DNA from: an uncultured Acidaminococcus sp.
GTDB taxonomy: Bacteria; Bacillota; Negativicutes; Acidaminococcales; Acidaminococcaceae
Assembly (NCBI GenBank): GCA_900315205.1
Contig: OMYF01000001.1
Span: 1-64,000, forward strand
Length of the DNA: 64,000 bases
Direction of reading: 5' to 3'
Under the pieces are notes generated by a model. It made no database searches and was not told the origin of the DNA. It worked only from the letters and a program-made list of their open reading frames with translations. Below are positions 1 through 7,354 of this stretch, one piece after another (within the stretch, counting starts at the first letter, position 1; every line of letters begins with the position of its first letter). The position numbers and the translations under genes were made by a program.

Positions 1-75
1 CTGCGGGAACAGATTGTTCAAGCAAACACTGCGCATATCTTATTGGTGAATAACTATTCGATGAAAAGGTCTTGA
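1..75 (+). CDS. C-terminal end of a gene cut by the window edge
   Basis: Frame 1 is open from the first base to a TGA at 73-75 and gives 24 residues ending in NNYSMKRS. The other two forward frames close earlier or overlap the same stretch. I do not recognise the family from so short a tail. It could equally be chance read-through of non-coding DNA. Confidence 0.35.
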   Translation: MREQIVQANTAHILLVNNYSMKRS

Positions 76-134
76 CCGAGAACTTGTTGACACATACGGC
101 CGCTGCACAGGCGTCGCTTTCCCGGATCGATTTG

Positions 135-143
135 TGCTATACT
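135..143 (+). promoter_or_regulatory. Extended -10 promoter for the small membrane protein gene
   Basis: TG at 135-136 is followed after one base by TATACT at 138-143, an extended -10 box. No good -35 is seen. A start site near 150 would leave about 30 bases of leader before the ribosome binding site at 167-173. Confidence 0.5.
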
Positions 144-182
144 GTCAGTATAAGACCGATCCGGCAAAGGAGGGAAAACGCG

Positions 183-326
183 TTGCTGCTTACGGATTAT
201 CTGATGATCATCATGGCCCTGCTTGCTGCCATGCGGTATTACGATTCAAGGAGTTATGCCGTCTGGGCATGCTGTGCCATTTATGTGCTCATCCGCATTT
301 ACCAGATCCGGAAAAAGAAAAAATAA
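183..326 (+). CDS. Small membrane protein, 47 aa, function unknown
   Basis: A TTG start at 183 lies nine bases after a strong AAAGGAGGG ribosome binding site (167-173). An in-frame ATG at 72 lacks such a site, so I chose the TTG. The product has two hydrophobic stretches (about residues 3-17 and 24-38) separated by a short charged turn, and ends in a basic RKKKK tail. This suggests a two-helix inner-membrane hairpin with a cytoplasmic C-terminus. No family is recognised. The next small gene begins 43 bases later and may be co-transcribed, since the terminator at 633 follows both. Confidence 0.55.
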   Translation: MLLTDYLMIIMALLAAMRYYDSRSYAVWACCAIYVLIRIYQIRKKKK

Positions 327-369
327 GACCGCTGCCGGGCCAGCCTCTCAGATGAAAGAAGGTACTGTC

Positions 370-558
370 ATGGATCAAAAAGAGATCCTCCGTTTTGCCC
401 GTGCAAACGGGTTTGACGGCATCATCCATATCAGCAGCCGGGATGGCTGTGATATCTATGAGCCCTACTGCCTGGGCGGTCCGGAGTGTTCCCTGATCCG
501 GGCGCCCGGGCAGATCCTTGTGCAGGGCAGCAGCATCCGGCTGGAAAGAGGGAAATGA
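370..558 (+). CDS. Small hypothetical protein, 62 aa
   Basis: The ATG at 370 is preceded by AGAAGG at 357-362 with seven bases of spacing. An in-frame ATG at 352 has no comparable site. The protein is soluble, with an N-terminal acidic/basic helix-like segment (MDQKEILRFARANGF) followed by a strand-rich part with two cysteines (about residues 32 and 41). I do not recognise it. It lies between the 47-aa membrane protein and a strong terminator, which supports a small two-gene transcript. Confidence 0.5.
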   Translation: MDQKEILRFARANGFDGIIHISSRDGCDIYEPYCLGGPECSLIRAPGQILVQGSSIRLERGK

Positions 559-632
559 CTGATCCTTCCGGGGCGGGGAATTTCCTTTTTTTCGGAAAAA
601 CTGAAAAATGGACGGGACCGGTGTATGGACAG

Positions 633-684
633 AGTCCGCAAAGGGGCACCCCGACGGGTGCTGACCTTCTGCGGACTTTTTTTT
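633..684 (+). terminator. Rho-independent terminator
   Basis: AGTCCGCA at 633-640 pairs with TGCGGACT at 670-677, with an inner GCACCC/GGGTGC hairpin inside the loop. The stem runs straight into eight T residues. It ends the transcript of the two small genes. Confidence 0.85.
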
Positions 685-1184
685 GCTTTTTTCAGGGTTT
701 CCACACGATTTTAAAAGTGCCTGATCAAGAGAGCTTTTTAAGACTCGATATACTGAAAACGGTTTTTCGGGAGACATGATGCTGCAGGAAAAGAGAAAAA
801 TAGTTCTATATTATAAGAACTATTTTTGAAAAATTACAAATGTTTATTTAGAACGAATCGGTTGAAATAATACAGTAAAATACGAACATTAAAATAGTAA
901 AATCAATATATTATTAGAATAAATGCTGAAAAAATGGAAAAATAATAGAAAATGATAAAGAATAAACATATTTAAACATTTTCTGCATATAAAAAATCAT
1001 GATGCATTCTTGAACAGAAAAGAAGAAAAATGGATACAAAAAGCAATAAAAAACATAATACATGTAAAAAACATTTCAAATATTTAACGGTTTTTACTAT
1101 AATAATGAATAACTGTACCTCAATTACAAATAAAAGTATGTAATTTAAATACAAACAATAAACAAAAAATGCAAGATAATTTTA
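685..1184. other. AT-rich stretch without a gene
   Basis: From about 785 to 1180 the DNA is markedly richer in A and T than the surrounding genes, with many A and T runs and stops in all frames. I see no coding potential, DnaA-box cluster or tandem repeat. A TATAAT at 1098-1103 with TTCAAA at 1075-1080 could be an upstream promoter for the TAXI operon in addition to the one at 1185. Confidence 0.6.
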
Positions 1185-1213
1185 TTGACGGGAAAAAGCG
1201 AACATGATATGCT
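1185..1213 (+). promoter_or_regulatory. Promoter of the TAXI TRAP transporter operon
   Basis: TTGACG (1185-1190), a 17-base spacer and TATGCT (1208-1213), with TG at 1205-1206, form a good sigma-70 promoter. It leaves a leader of about 125 bases before the ribosome binding site of the gene at 1348. Confidence 0.7.
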
Positions 1214-1347
1214 TTATACATCGATTACGTTTCACTTTTTAGAGGATTCGGACGATTCCATGTTTGCTGCAAAAAAGTCTGGAAGGACGAAGCCTTTGAG
1301 AGAATGGACGAAACAGGATCACTATTTATCAGAGGAGGGATTTCAGT

Positions 1348-2358
1348 ATGAAAGCTGCAAAGGTAATGGGTTCGGTAATGGCTCTCCTGGTTGCCGGTTC
1401 GCTTTTGGCCGGCTGCGGAGGCGGCGGTTCAAAGAGCGCCAGTGAAGGGGGCAAGCTCGACCGCAGCAAACAGTTCGTGACAGTATTGACCGGGCCTACG
1501 AGCGGTATTTATTTCCCGATTGGCGGTGCCTTCTCCAAGGTCGCCGGGGAGATGGGCTATAAGACATCTTCGACAGCTACCGGTGCAACGGTCGAGAACA
1601 TCAACGGGATCCTGACGGGAAAAGGGGAAATGGCCATTGCCATGAGTGACTCCGTCATCCAGTGCCAGGAGGCCTTTGGTGCTTTCGAAGGCAAGAAGAA
1701 GGAAGAAGACCTGCGGGTCATGATGGGCCTGTGGCCGAATGTCGTACAGATCGTGACGACGGAAGATACGGGCATCAAGAAATTCTCCGACCTCAAGGGC
1801 AGAAAAGTGGGCGTGGGCGCACCGAACTCCGGCGTGGAACTGAATGCGCGCATGATCTTTGAAGCAAACAACATGAGCTATCAGGATGCCAAGGTCGACT
1901 ACCTGTCTTACGGCGAAGCCATCGACCAGATCAAGAACGGGCAGTGTGATGTGGCATTCGTAACGAGCGGACTTGGCAATGCGACGATCAAGGAACTGGG
2001 AACGATGAAGAAGATCCGCTTCATCCCCATTGAAAAAGATGCGATGGACAGACTGACAAAGAAGTATCCGTTCTACATGCCGTACAAGATCCCCAAAGAA
2101 TCGTATGATACGGATGTCGATACGCCGACCGCTGCCGTCATGAACGTCATGCTTGTCGACAAGAAGCTGCCGGATGATGTGGTGTATGACCTCTTGACCG
2201 GTATCTATTCGGAAAAGGGCCTGGAGACGATCGGCGCCTCCCATGCTACGGCAAAACGTGAAATCAAGCTTGACACGGGCCTCCGCGGCATCAAGGGAAC
2301 GAGCCTGAAACTCCATCCGGGTGCTGAAAAATTCTGGAAGGAAAAAGGAATGCTGTAA
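1348..2358 (+). CDS. TAXI-family TRAP transporter solute-binding lipoprotein
   Basis: This is the extracytoplasmic binding subunit of a TRAP transporter of the TAXI class. The 336-residue product starts with a signal peptide ending in a lipobox (LLAGC, Cys about residue 23) and a Gly/Ser linker. The mature part has the TAXI pattern: a GPTSGIYFPIGGAF segment at the start, a conserved region around IAMSDSVIQCQ, and KGRKVGVGAPNSGVELNA in the middle. An AGAGGAGGGA ribosome binding site precedes the ATG. Two genes for the other components follow directly. The substrate cannot be read from sequence. Characterised TAXI proteins bind glutamate or other dicarboxylates, which would suit a glutamate fermenter, but that is inference. 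Confidence 0.93.
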   Translation: MKAAKVMGSVMALLVAGSLLAGCGGGGSKSASEGGKLDRSKQFVTVLTGPTSGIYFPIGGAFSKVAGEMGYKTSSTATGATVENINGILTGKGEMAIAMSDSVIQCQEAFGAFEGKKKEEDLRVMMGLWPNVVQIVTTEDTGIKKFSDLKGRKVGVGAPNSGVELNARMIFEANNMSYQDAKVDYLSYGEAIDQIKNGQCDVAFVTSGLGNATIKELGTMKKIRFIPIEKDAMDRLTKKYPFYMPYKIPKESYDTDVDTPTAAVMNVMLVDKKLPDDVVYDLLTGIYSEKGLETIGASHATAKREIKLDTGLRGIKGTSLKLHPGAEKFWKEKGML

Positions 2359-2363
2359 GCCCG

Positions 2364-2900
2364 ATGCTCAAAGGCAGAAAACGCATTGCCTTTTATCTGG
2401 TCCTGGTACCGGCTGCCATCGGAATGCTTTTCTGGTGGCACTGGGCCAGCCAGACTGTGCTTCGCATCAAAGATTTCAAAACGGGTCATATATATGTGGA
2501 ATTCCCGGCAAAAAAAGGGGATACATTATTTTTTGGCTGGATTCATTCACTGGAACATATTCACTGGCATGAGTATTTCCACATAGGCGCGGACAACACG
2601 CTGATCCTTGATACAATTTCCTTCCCGGCCTTCGGAGCCGGCATCCCGGAGAAACGGGGTACCAGGACCTGGATCGACGGGAAGGGAAATATATTTATGG
2701 GCGGAATCGATCAGAAATTTCCACAGATTGACTGGCTCAACTCTCATTATGCGACGCGGGAAATCAAACTGAACGATGTGCTCATCACAAGCGGGCGTCT
2801 GCTGCCGGAACACACAAGGCTCAGGCTGGTCATAGAAAAGAGGGGATTCACAGATGGACGATTTGAAGAAAAAAACGGGAACGGTGGAAACGCCCATTAA
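2364..2900 (+). CDS. DUF1850 protein of TAXI TRAP operon
   Basis: The 178-residue product has one N-terminal transmembrane segment (about residues 8-27) and an extracytoplasmic domain typical of DUF1850, including the KGDTLFFGWIHSLEHIHWHE stretch where the family has its conserved HS-x-E type motif. DUF1850 proteins are regularly encoded between or beside TAXI TRAP subunits, and their role is unknown. The gene starts five bases after the binding protein and overlaps the permease gene by 47 bases, so translation is probably coupled. This may be an accessory assembly or gating subunit, which is inference from location. Confidence 0.85.
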   Translation: MLKGRKRIAFYLVLVPAAIGMLFWWHWASQTVLRIKDFKTGHIYVEFPAKKGDTLFFGWIHSLEHIHWHEYFHIGADNTLILDTISFPAFGAGIPEKRGTRTWIDGKGNIFMGGIDQKFPQIDWLNSHYATREIKLNDVLITSGRLLPEHTRLRLVIEKRGFTDGRFEEKNGNGGNAH

Positions 2901-4881
2901 TGATTCTTTTGCCGACGTCCCTGCGAACAAAGACGGTGTCATTACGGGCGATATGACCGATGAGATGGCAGCCAAGACAAATGCCATCATCGAAAAGGTG
3001 GACAAGGAATCGGCAACCCGTAAGTTCACCGGTGTCATGCAATCTTTCTTTTATATTTTCTGTATCATTGTTTCGCTGTACCATTTATACACGGCAATCT
3101 TCGGGCCTCCTGTCACGCTCGTCCACAGAAGCCTGCATGTGGCCATGATGAGTGCCCTGTGTTTCCTGATGTATCCGATGCGGAAAAAGTCGAGCCGGAC
3201 GAAACCCAGCATCCTTGACTGGATCCTGGCCCTGGCTTCCTTCGCGATCCCGATTTACATCTATACGGATTATCTGGGTGTTGTCGAGCGGGCAGGTCGC
3301 GCCAGCCAGACCGATATGATCATGGCGACCCTGCTCGTGGTCCTCGTCCTGGAAGCGACGCGCCGCTGCAGCGGCAAAGCGCTGCCGCTGCTGTCCATCG
3401 GCTTCATCCTGTACGGGATCTTCGGCCGTGAATTCCCGGGGATGTTCATGCACCGCGGGTATGACTGGCTCAGCCTGAGCAACCATTTCTTCGCCAATAC
3501 GGAAGGGATCTACGGTACGTCCGTCAACGTGTCCGCAAGTTATATCTTCCTCTTCATCCTCTTTGGCTGCGTCATGACAAGGTCCGGCATGGGCAAGTTC
3601 TTCAATGATATTTCCCTTGCCGTGGCAGGGCACACCAAGGGCGGTCCTGCGAAGGTATCCGTCGTGGCTGCAGGCCTTCTCGGCTCCATCAACGGTTCTG
3701 CCGTGGCAAACGTTGTGACGACGGGTTCCTTTACGATCCCGCTCATGAAGAAGACGGGCTATTCTGCTGAATTTGCCGGCGCCGTATCGGCTGCCGCTTC
3801 CGTCGGAGGCCAGCTGCTGCCGCCGATCATGGGCGCTGCTGCCTTCATCATGGCGGAAATCCTGGGGGTTAAGTATTCTGAGATCATCGTGTGGGCTGCC
3901 ATTCCGGCACTGCTGTACTACATGGGCATCCTGATCCAGGTCCAGCTCCGTGCCTCCAAGGACGGACTGGTCGGCGTTCCCCGTTCCCAGCTGCCGAAGG
4001 CTTCGGCTGTGCTGAAAGCGCAGGGGCACCTGATCATCCCGATCCTGTTCCTGCTCTACATGCTGTTCTTCTCCGGTTCCACCGTCGTCTATGCTGCCGT
4101 GCTGACCATCGGTGTGACGATTGTCGTGGCAGCTTTAAAAAAGGCTACGCGGATGAGCTTCCGGCAGATCGTCGATGCCCTGGCTGACGGTGCCCGTCAG
4201 ACTGTGAGCGTGGCCATGGCCTGCGCCTGTGTGGGCATCGTGGTCGGCGTTTCTTCCAAGACCGGTTTCGGCCTGACGATGGCTAATACGATCATCAGCC
4301 TGGGCAATACGTCCATCATGTTCACGCTGGTCTTCACCATGATCACCTGTATGATCCTGGGCATGGGCCTGCCGTCCATCCCTTCCTATATCATCACGTC
4401 TTCGATTGCGGCTCCGGCTCTGTTCAAGCTGGGTATCCCGAATGCTTCGGCGCATATGTTCAGCTTCTACTTTGCCATGTTCGCAAATCTGACGCCGCCG
4501 GTCGCCCTCGCTGCCTTTGCCGCTGCCGGTGTCTCGGGCGGTGATCCGATGAGGACGGGCTGGATGTCCGTGCGGCTTGCCATTGCAGGCTTCATCATCC
4601 CGTACATCTTCGTGCTGTCCCCGCAGCTGATGCTGATCAATACGACGCTGGCAGAAGGCGTGCTGACGACGGTCACCGCCGGCCTGGGCGTATTCCTGCT
4701 CGCTGTGGTCTGCGAAGGGTATCTGTATGCACCGGTCAATATCCCGTTCCGGGTGATCGCGCTTGTCGGGGCGCTGGCACTGATGGTCCCGGGTATCCAG
4801 AGCGATATCGTGGGCGCTGTGATCCTCGTGGCACTTGTGGTCCTGCAGAAGAGAAAGGGCGCAAGCCTGAAAGTGGCATAA
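2854..4881 (+). CDS. TRAP transporter fused 4TM/12TM permease (TAXI type)
   Basis: The 675-residue membrane protein fuses the small DctQ-like subunit and the large DctM-like transport subunit, as is normal for TAXI systems. After a soluble N-terminus of about 50 residues come about four helices (residues 60-190), then the DctM part with the conserved GSINGSAVANVVTTGSFTIP and GGQLLPPIMGAAAFIMAE segments (about 270-335) that form the substrate and Na+ sites, and a second repeat with GMGLPSIPSY (about 505-515). The start at 2854 follows GAGGGG with suitable spacing. Transport is expected to be Na+-driven uptake using the binding protein at 1348. Confidence 0.93.
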   Translation: MDDLKKKTGTVETPINDSFADVPANKDGVITGDMTDEMAAKTNAIIEKVDKESATRKFTGVMQSFFYIFCIIVSLYHLYTAIFGPPVTLVHRSLHVAMMSALCFLMYPMRKKSSRTKPSILDWILALASFAIPIYIYTDYLGVVERAGRASQTDMIMATLLVVLVLEATRRCSGKALPLLSIGFILYGIFGREFPGMFMHRGYDWLSLSNHFFANTEGIYGTSVNVSASYIFLFILFGCVMTRSGMGKFFNDISLAVAGHTKGGPAKVSVVAAGLLGSINGSAVANVVTTGSFTIPLMKKTGYSAEFAGAVSAAASVGGQLLPPIMGAAAFIMAEILGVKYSEIIVWAAIPALLYYMGILIQVQLRASKDGLVGVPRSQLPKASAVLKAQGHLIIPILFLLYMLFFSGSTVVYAAVLTIGVTIVVAALKKATRMSFRQIVDALADGARQTVSVAMACACVGIVVGVSSKTGFGLTMANTIISLGNTSIMFTLVFTMITCMILGMGLPSIPSYIITSSIAAPALFKLGIPNASAHMFSFYFAMFANLTPPVALAAFAAAGVSGGDPMRTGWMSVRLAIAGFIIPYIFVLSPQLMLINTTLAEGVLTTVTAGLGVFLLAVVCEGYLYAPVNIPFRVIALVGALALMVPGIQSDIVGAVILVALVVLQKRKGASLKVA

Positions 4882-4901
4882 CACGGATTGTTCCAACTGC
4901 A

Positions 4902-4948
4902 AGAAGGGGCTGTGAAAGATGCGCGTCATTTTTCGCAGCTCCTTTTCT
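4902..4948 (+). terminator. Terminator of the TAXI operon
   Basis: AGAAGGGGCTGTGAAA (4902-4917) pairs with TTTCGCAGCTCCTTTTCT (4931-4948) apart from small mismatches. The 3' arm is T-rich. It lies 20 bases after the permease stop codon. Confidence 0.65.
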
Positions 4949-5090
4949 GATAATCATGGGCCCTGGTCTCCGCGGCAGCCCGGCTGCAGGGCTGGATGCC
5001 GCAGCAGTGGAAGAAGAGCCTCACAGCATCAAAGCATCAAAGCACCACGGCTCTTTCCTTGTCTGCCGGATGCGGATGGCAGATAAAAAC

Positions 5091-5134
5091 GGAGCGCCGG
5101 GAAATGTTCATCCATTTCCCGGCGCTCCATTTTT
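5091..5134. terminator. Bidirectional terminator, perfect 16-bp stem
   Basis: 5091-5106 and 5113-5128 are perfect inverted repeats around a six-base loop. The stem is flanked by an A-run on the left and a T-run (5130-5134) on the right, so it can act in both directions. It serves the convergent minus-strand gene at 5146 and backs up the TAXI terminator. Confidence 0.85.
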
Positions 5135-5145
5135 ATGGCTCTGAT

Positions 5146-5499
5146 TTAAAATGCATCCTTATGTTCCAGCAGGAAAGAACCGGCCGTGCAGGCAGGGCAG
5201 AAACAGTATTTTGCACCCTGGGCCTTCAGTTCACGGCCCTTCCTGGCAAATTGTGCGGCTGTCTCTTTGCCCAGTACGGCTTCGCCGGCAGGGGATTCAA
5301 AGAAAGGAATGACGTGGTCGAGCGTGCACACATCTTCCTCCAGTTCCTTTATCAGAGCTGCTGTCTTTGCTTTCTGATCCGGTGTACCGATGCTCTTCAG
5401 GAAAGCATCGCAGGCGGCCTTAAGTTCCGGGCAGCAGCTGGGAGCTTCCATCGTTTCCTTTACTTTTGCTTTCATCATTTCAAATGTCACTTCAGCCAT
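5146..5499 (-). CDS. Small Cys-rich helical protein, often mislabelled Hsp90
   Basis: The 117-residue product is mostly helical and carries two cysteine motifs, SCCPELKAA near the N-terminus (about residue 20) and KYCFCPACTAG near the C-terminus (about residue 103). The four or five cysteines suggest a metal site. It resembles a family of about 110 residues common in anaerobic Firmicutes that pipelines often name heat-shock protein Hsp90, although nothing of the Hsp90 fold is present. The start at 5499 was chosen because GGAGG sits eight bases upstream. An earlier in-frame ATG at 5514 overlaps that site. The function is unknown. Confidence 0.8.
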   Translation of the reverse strand: MAEVTFEMMKAKVKETMEAPSCCPELKAACDAFLKSIGTPDQKAKTAALIKELEEDVCTLDHVIPFFESPAGEAVLGKETAAQFARKGRELKAQGAKYCFCPACTAGSFLLEHKDAF

Positions 5500-5637
5500 G
5501 AAGCATACCTCCATCCATGTACCATCTCAAGTGTCCGTGGAGTGCAGCAGGTGCTGCACCTCCGCCTTTCCTATTATACTGTAAAATACCACTTTTGATA
5601 AGCAATGTGTAACCGGCAGCAGTCCTCCAATCAGTGC

Positions 5638-6216
5638 TTACAGCGGGAGCCGGCAGCGGTCGAGCGAATCTATGAGGGAGAGGACGCGGCAGATCTCAAC
5701 CCGTTTCTGCACGCGTTTTGCGGCTTTCTTTTCTTTCCGCCAGCGTTTCGAACCTTTGACCGCTGCCGGTTTCGGCATTGCTGCAGCCGGCAGGGGATGC
5801 TGCCGGCGGTACCGGTCATGGGCGGAGATATACCGGATCAGCTCCGGAATGCCAGAACGGACCGTGCACTGGACATGACAGGCATCCGTTTTTCCCAGGG
5901 TATTGCGGTGGAACAGTGTGCGTTTCCCGTCATCTGCAGGAAGGACGTACCACTGGCTGTGCGGTGAATGGATGTGCAGCTGTCCCTTCCGGACAAAACA
6001 GGAGATGCCCAGCTCCTGGCTGAGCGTCTGCAGCTCCCTTTTCCTTTCCCGCATTTCCCTGACCAGGGGACTGCAGAAATGGCAGAGGTGATAACCTTTC
6101 CGGAAGGCTTCCTCGATGGAGTAAAAGAATACCCTGTTTTCCGGGTGGAGCCGGATGGCAGCGTAATGGCAGTCCTGGTAATGGATTGTTTTCGTTTTGC
6201 AGTTGCCGACGAACAT
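5638..6216 (-). CDS. Protein with N-terminal Ada-type zinc-binding motif
   Basis: The 192-residue product begins with a segment like the metal-binding module of Ada and of some secreted nucleases: VGNCKTKTIHYQDC, then ENRVFFYSIEEAFRKGY, then CHFC. This supplies the Cys/His ligands in the first 45 residues. The remainder has no recognised domain and ends in a very basic stretch (KRWRKEKKAAKRVQKR, about residues 160-177), consistent with nucleic acid binding. The start at 6216 follows GAGGGATC. Longer in-frame starts up to 6348 run into the divergent promoter region. The gene diverges from the moxR-like gene. Function unknown; a DNA or RNA binding role is inferred. Confidence 0.72.
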   Translation of the reverse strand: MFVGNCKTKTIHYQDCHYAAIRLHPENRVFFYSIEEAFRKGYHLCHFCSPLVREMRERKRELQTLSQELGISCFVRKGQLHIHSPHSQWYVLPADDGKRTLFHRNTLGKTDACHVQCTVRSGIPELIRYISAHDRYRRQHPLPAAAMPKPAAVKGSKRWRKEKKAAKRVQKRVEICRVLSLIDSLDRCRLPL

Positions 6217-6380
6217 GGTATGATCCCTCTTTCCTGATTTGCTGCCTCCAGCATAGCACGATGGGAAGCGGCAGACGGGGAAGAAATCCGCCCTGCATTT
6301 AAAAGGGAAGAAAATCGGACAGTAATACAAAAAACATTTTGCCGGCACAGCCCGATCCAGAAGAAATTTCTTTTGCTCTG

Positions 6381-6389
6381 TGCTATAAT
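6381..6389 (+). promoter_or_regulatory. Extended -10 promoter for the MoxR/VWA operon
   Basis: TG at 6381-6382, one base, then TATAAT at 6384-6389 form a strong extended -10 box. No clear -35 is seen. The start codon of the ATPase gene is about 43 bases downstream. Confidence 0.65.
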
Positions 6390-6431
6390 GGCACTGTATT
6401 GGATAGTATTTTGATAAGGATGGATCACATC

Positions 6432-7349
6432 ATGTCAATTGATTTTTTACGTAAGGAAGGGGTCAGTGAAGACCTCATAGAGGGTGTTGAAAAGTACCGG
6501 CAGCAGTATCCCGTTGCCGAAGAAGACCGGCAGAGGATCCCGGTACCGCATTTTCCTTTTTTTGGCAGAGAGATCTGGGAGGACGCGCTGTCTGCGCTGC
6601 TGTGCGGGCAGAACCTGATGCTTGTGGGACCAAAAGCCACGGGGAAGAACGTCCTTGCCGAAAATCTTGCTCAGACGTTCGGGCGGCCGCTGTGGAACGT
6701 TTCCTTCCATATCAATATGGATGCCGCTGCCATGCTGGGAACGGATACGTTCAAACATGGCCAGGTGGAATTCCGGCCCGGCCCCGTCCACCAGTGCGCG
6801 TCCCATGGCGGGTTCGCCGTTTTCGATGAGATCAACATGGCACGGAACGAAGCCATGGCCGTGCTCCATTCCCTCCTGGACTACCGCCGGACCATCGATA
6901 TCCCCGGATACGATGTCCTGAAAGTCCATCCGGCCTGCCGCTTCATTGCGACGATGAACTATGGCTATGCCGGTACGCGCGAAATGAATGAAGCGCTCAT
7001 GTCACGTTTTGCCGTGATCAAGATGGAACCGATCCAGGAAGGCCCCCTGACGCGGCTCATCCAGGGTGAATTCCCGTCCATGAAGGAAAAAGCCGTCACA
7101 GCCTTCGTCCAGATCTTCCTGGATCTCGAAAAAAAGTGCAAGGAAGCGGAAATCTCGGATAAGGCCCTGGACCTGCGGGGACTGCTGGATGCGCTGCAGC
7201 TCATGCATTCCGGCCTGGAAGCCCACAGAGCCCTTGCCATGGGCATTACGAACAAGTCTTTCGATGAATATGAGCCGGCTCTCATTACGGACGTCATCAA
7301 TCTCCATATTCCGGGAGACTTCCTGCGCAAGGATATTTTTGAGGACTGA
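6432..7349 (+). CDS. MoxR-family AAA+ ATPase
   Basis: The 305-residue product has a Walker A motif GPKATGKN (about residues 64-71), a Walker B FAVFDEIN (about 130-137) and a sensor/arginine region FIATMNYGYAGT followed by NEALMSRF, all typical of the MoxR branch of AAA+ ATPases. Such proteins act as chaperones that load metals or activate partner enzymes together with a VWA protein, which here is the next gene, five bases away. The ATG at 6432 is used because AAGGA lies at 6416-6420. An ATG at 6420 overlaps that site. The client enzyme is not visible in the window. Confidence 0.9.
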   Translation: MSIDFLRKEGVSEDLIEGVEKYRQQYPVAEEDRQRIPVPHFPFFGREIWEDALSALLCGQNLMLVGPKATGKNVLAENLAQTFGRPLWNVSFHINMDAAAMLGTDTFKHGQVEFRPGPVHQCASHGGFAVFDEINMARNEAMAVLHSLLDYRRTIDIPGYDVLKVHPACRFIATMNYGYAGTREMNEALMSRFAVIKMEPIQEGPLTRLIQGEFPSMKEKAVTAFVQIFLDLEKKCKEAEISDKALDLRGLLDALQLMHSGLEAHRALAMGITNKSFDEYEPALITDVINLHIPGDFLRKDIFED

Positions 7350-7354
7350 GCGGC

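Noticed and set aside
5146-5499. Naming the small Cys-rich protein as Hsp90
   Set aside because: The family label seen in pipelines is not supported. The protein has 117 residues and none of the Hsp90 ATPase motifs.
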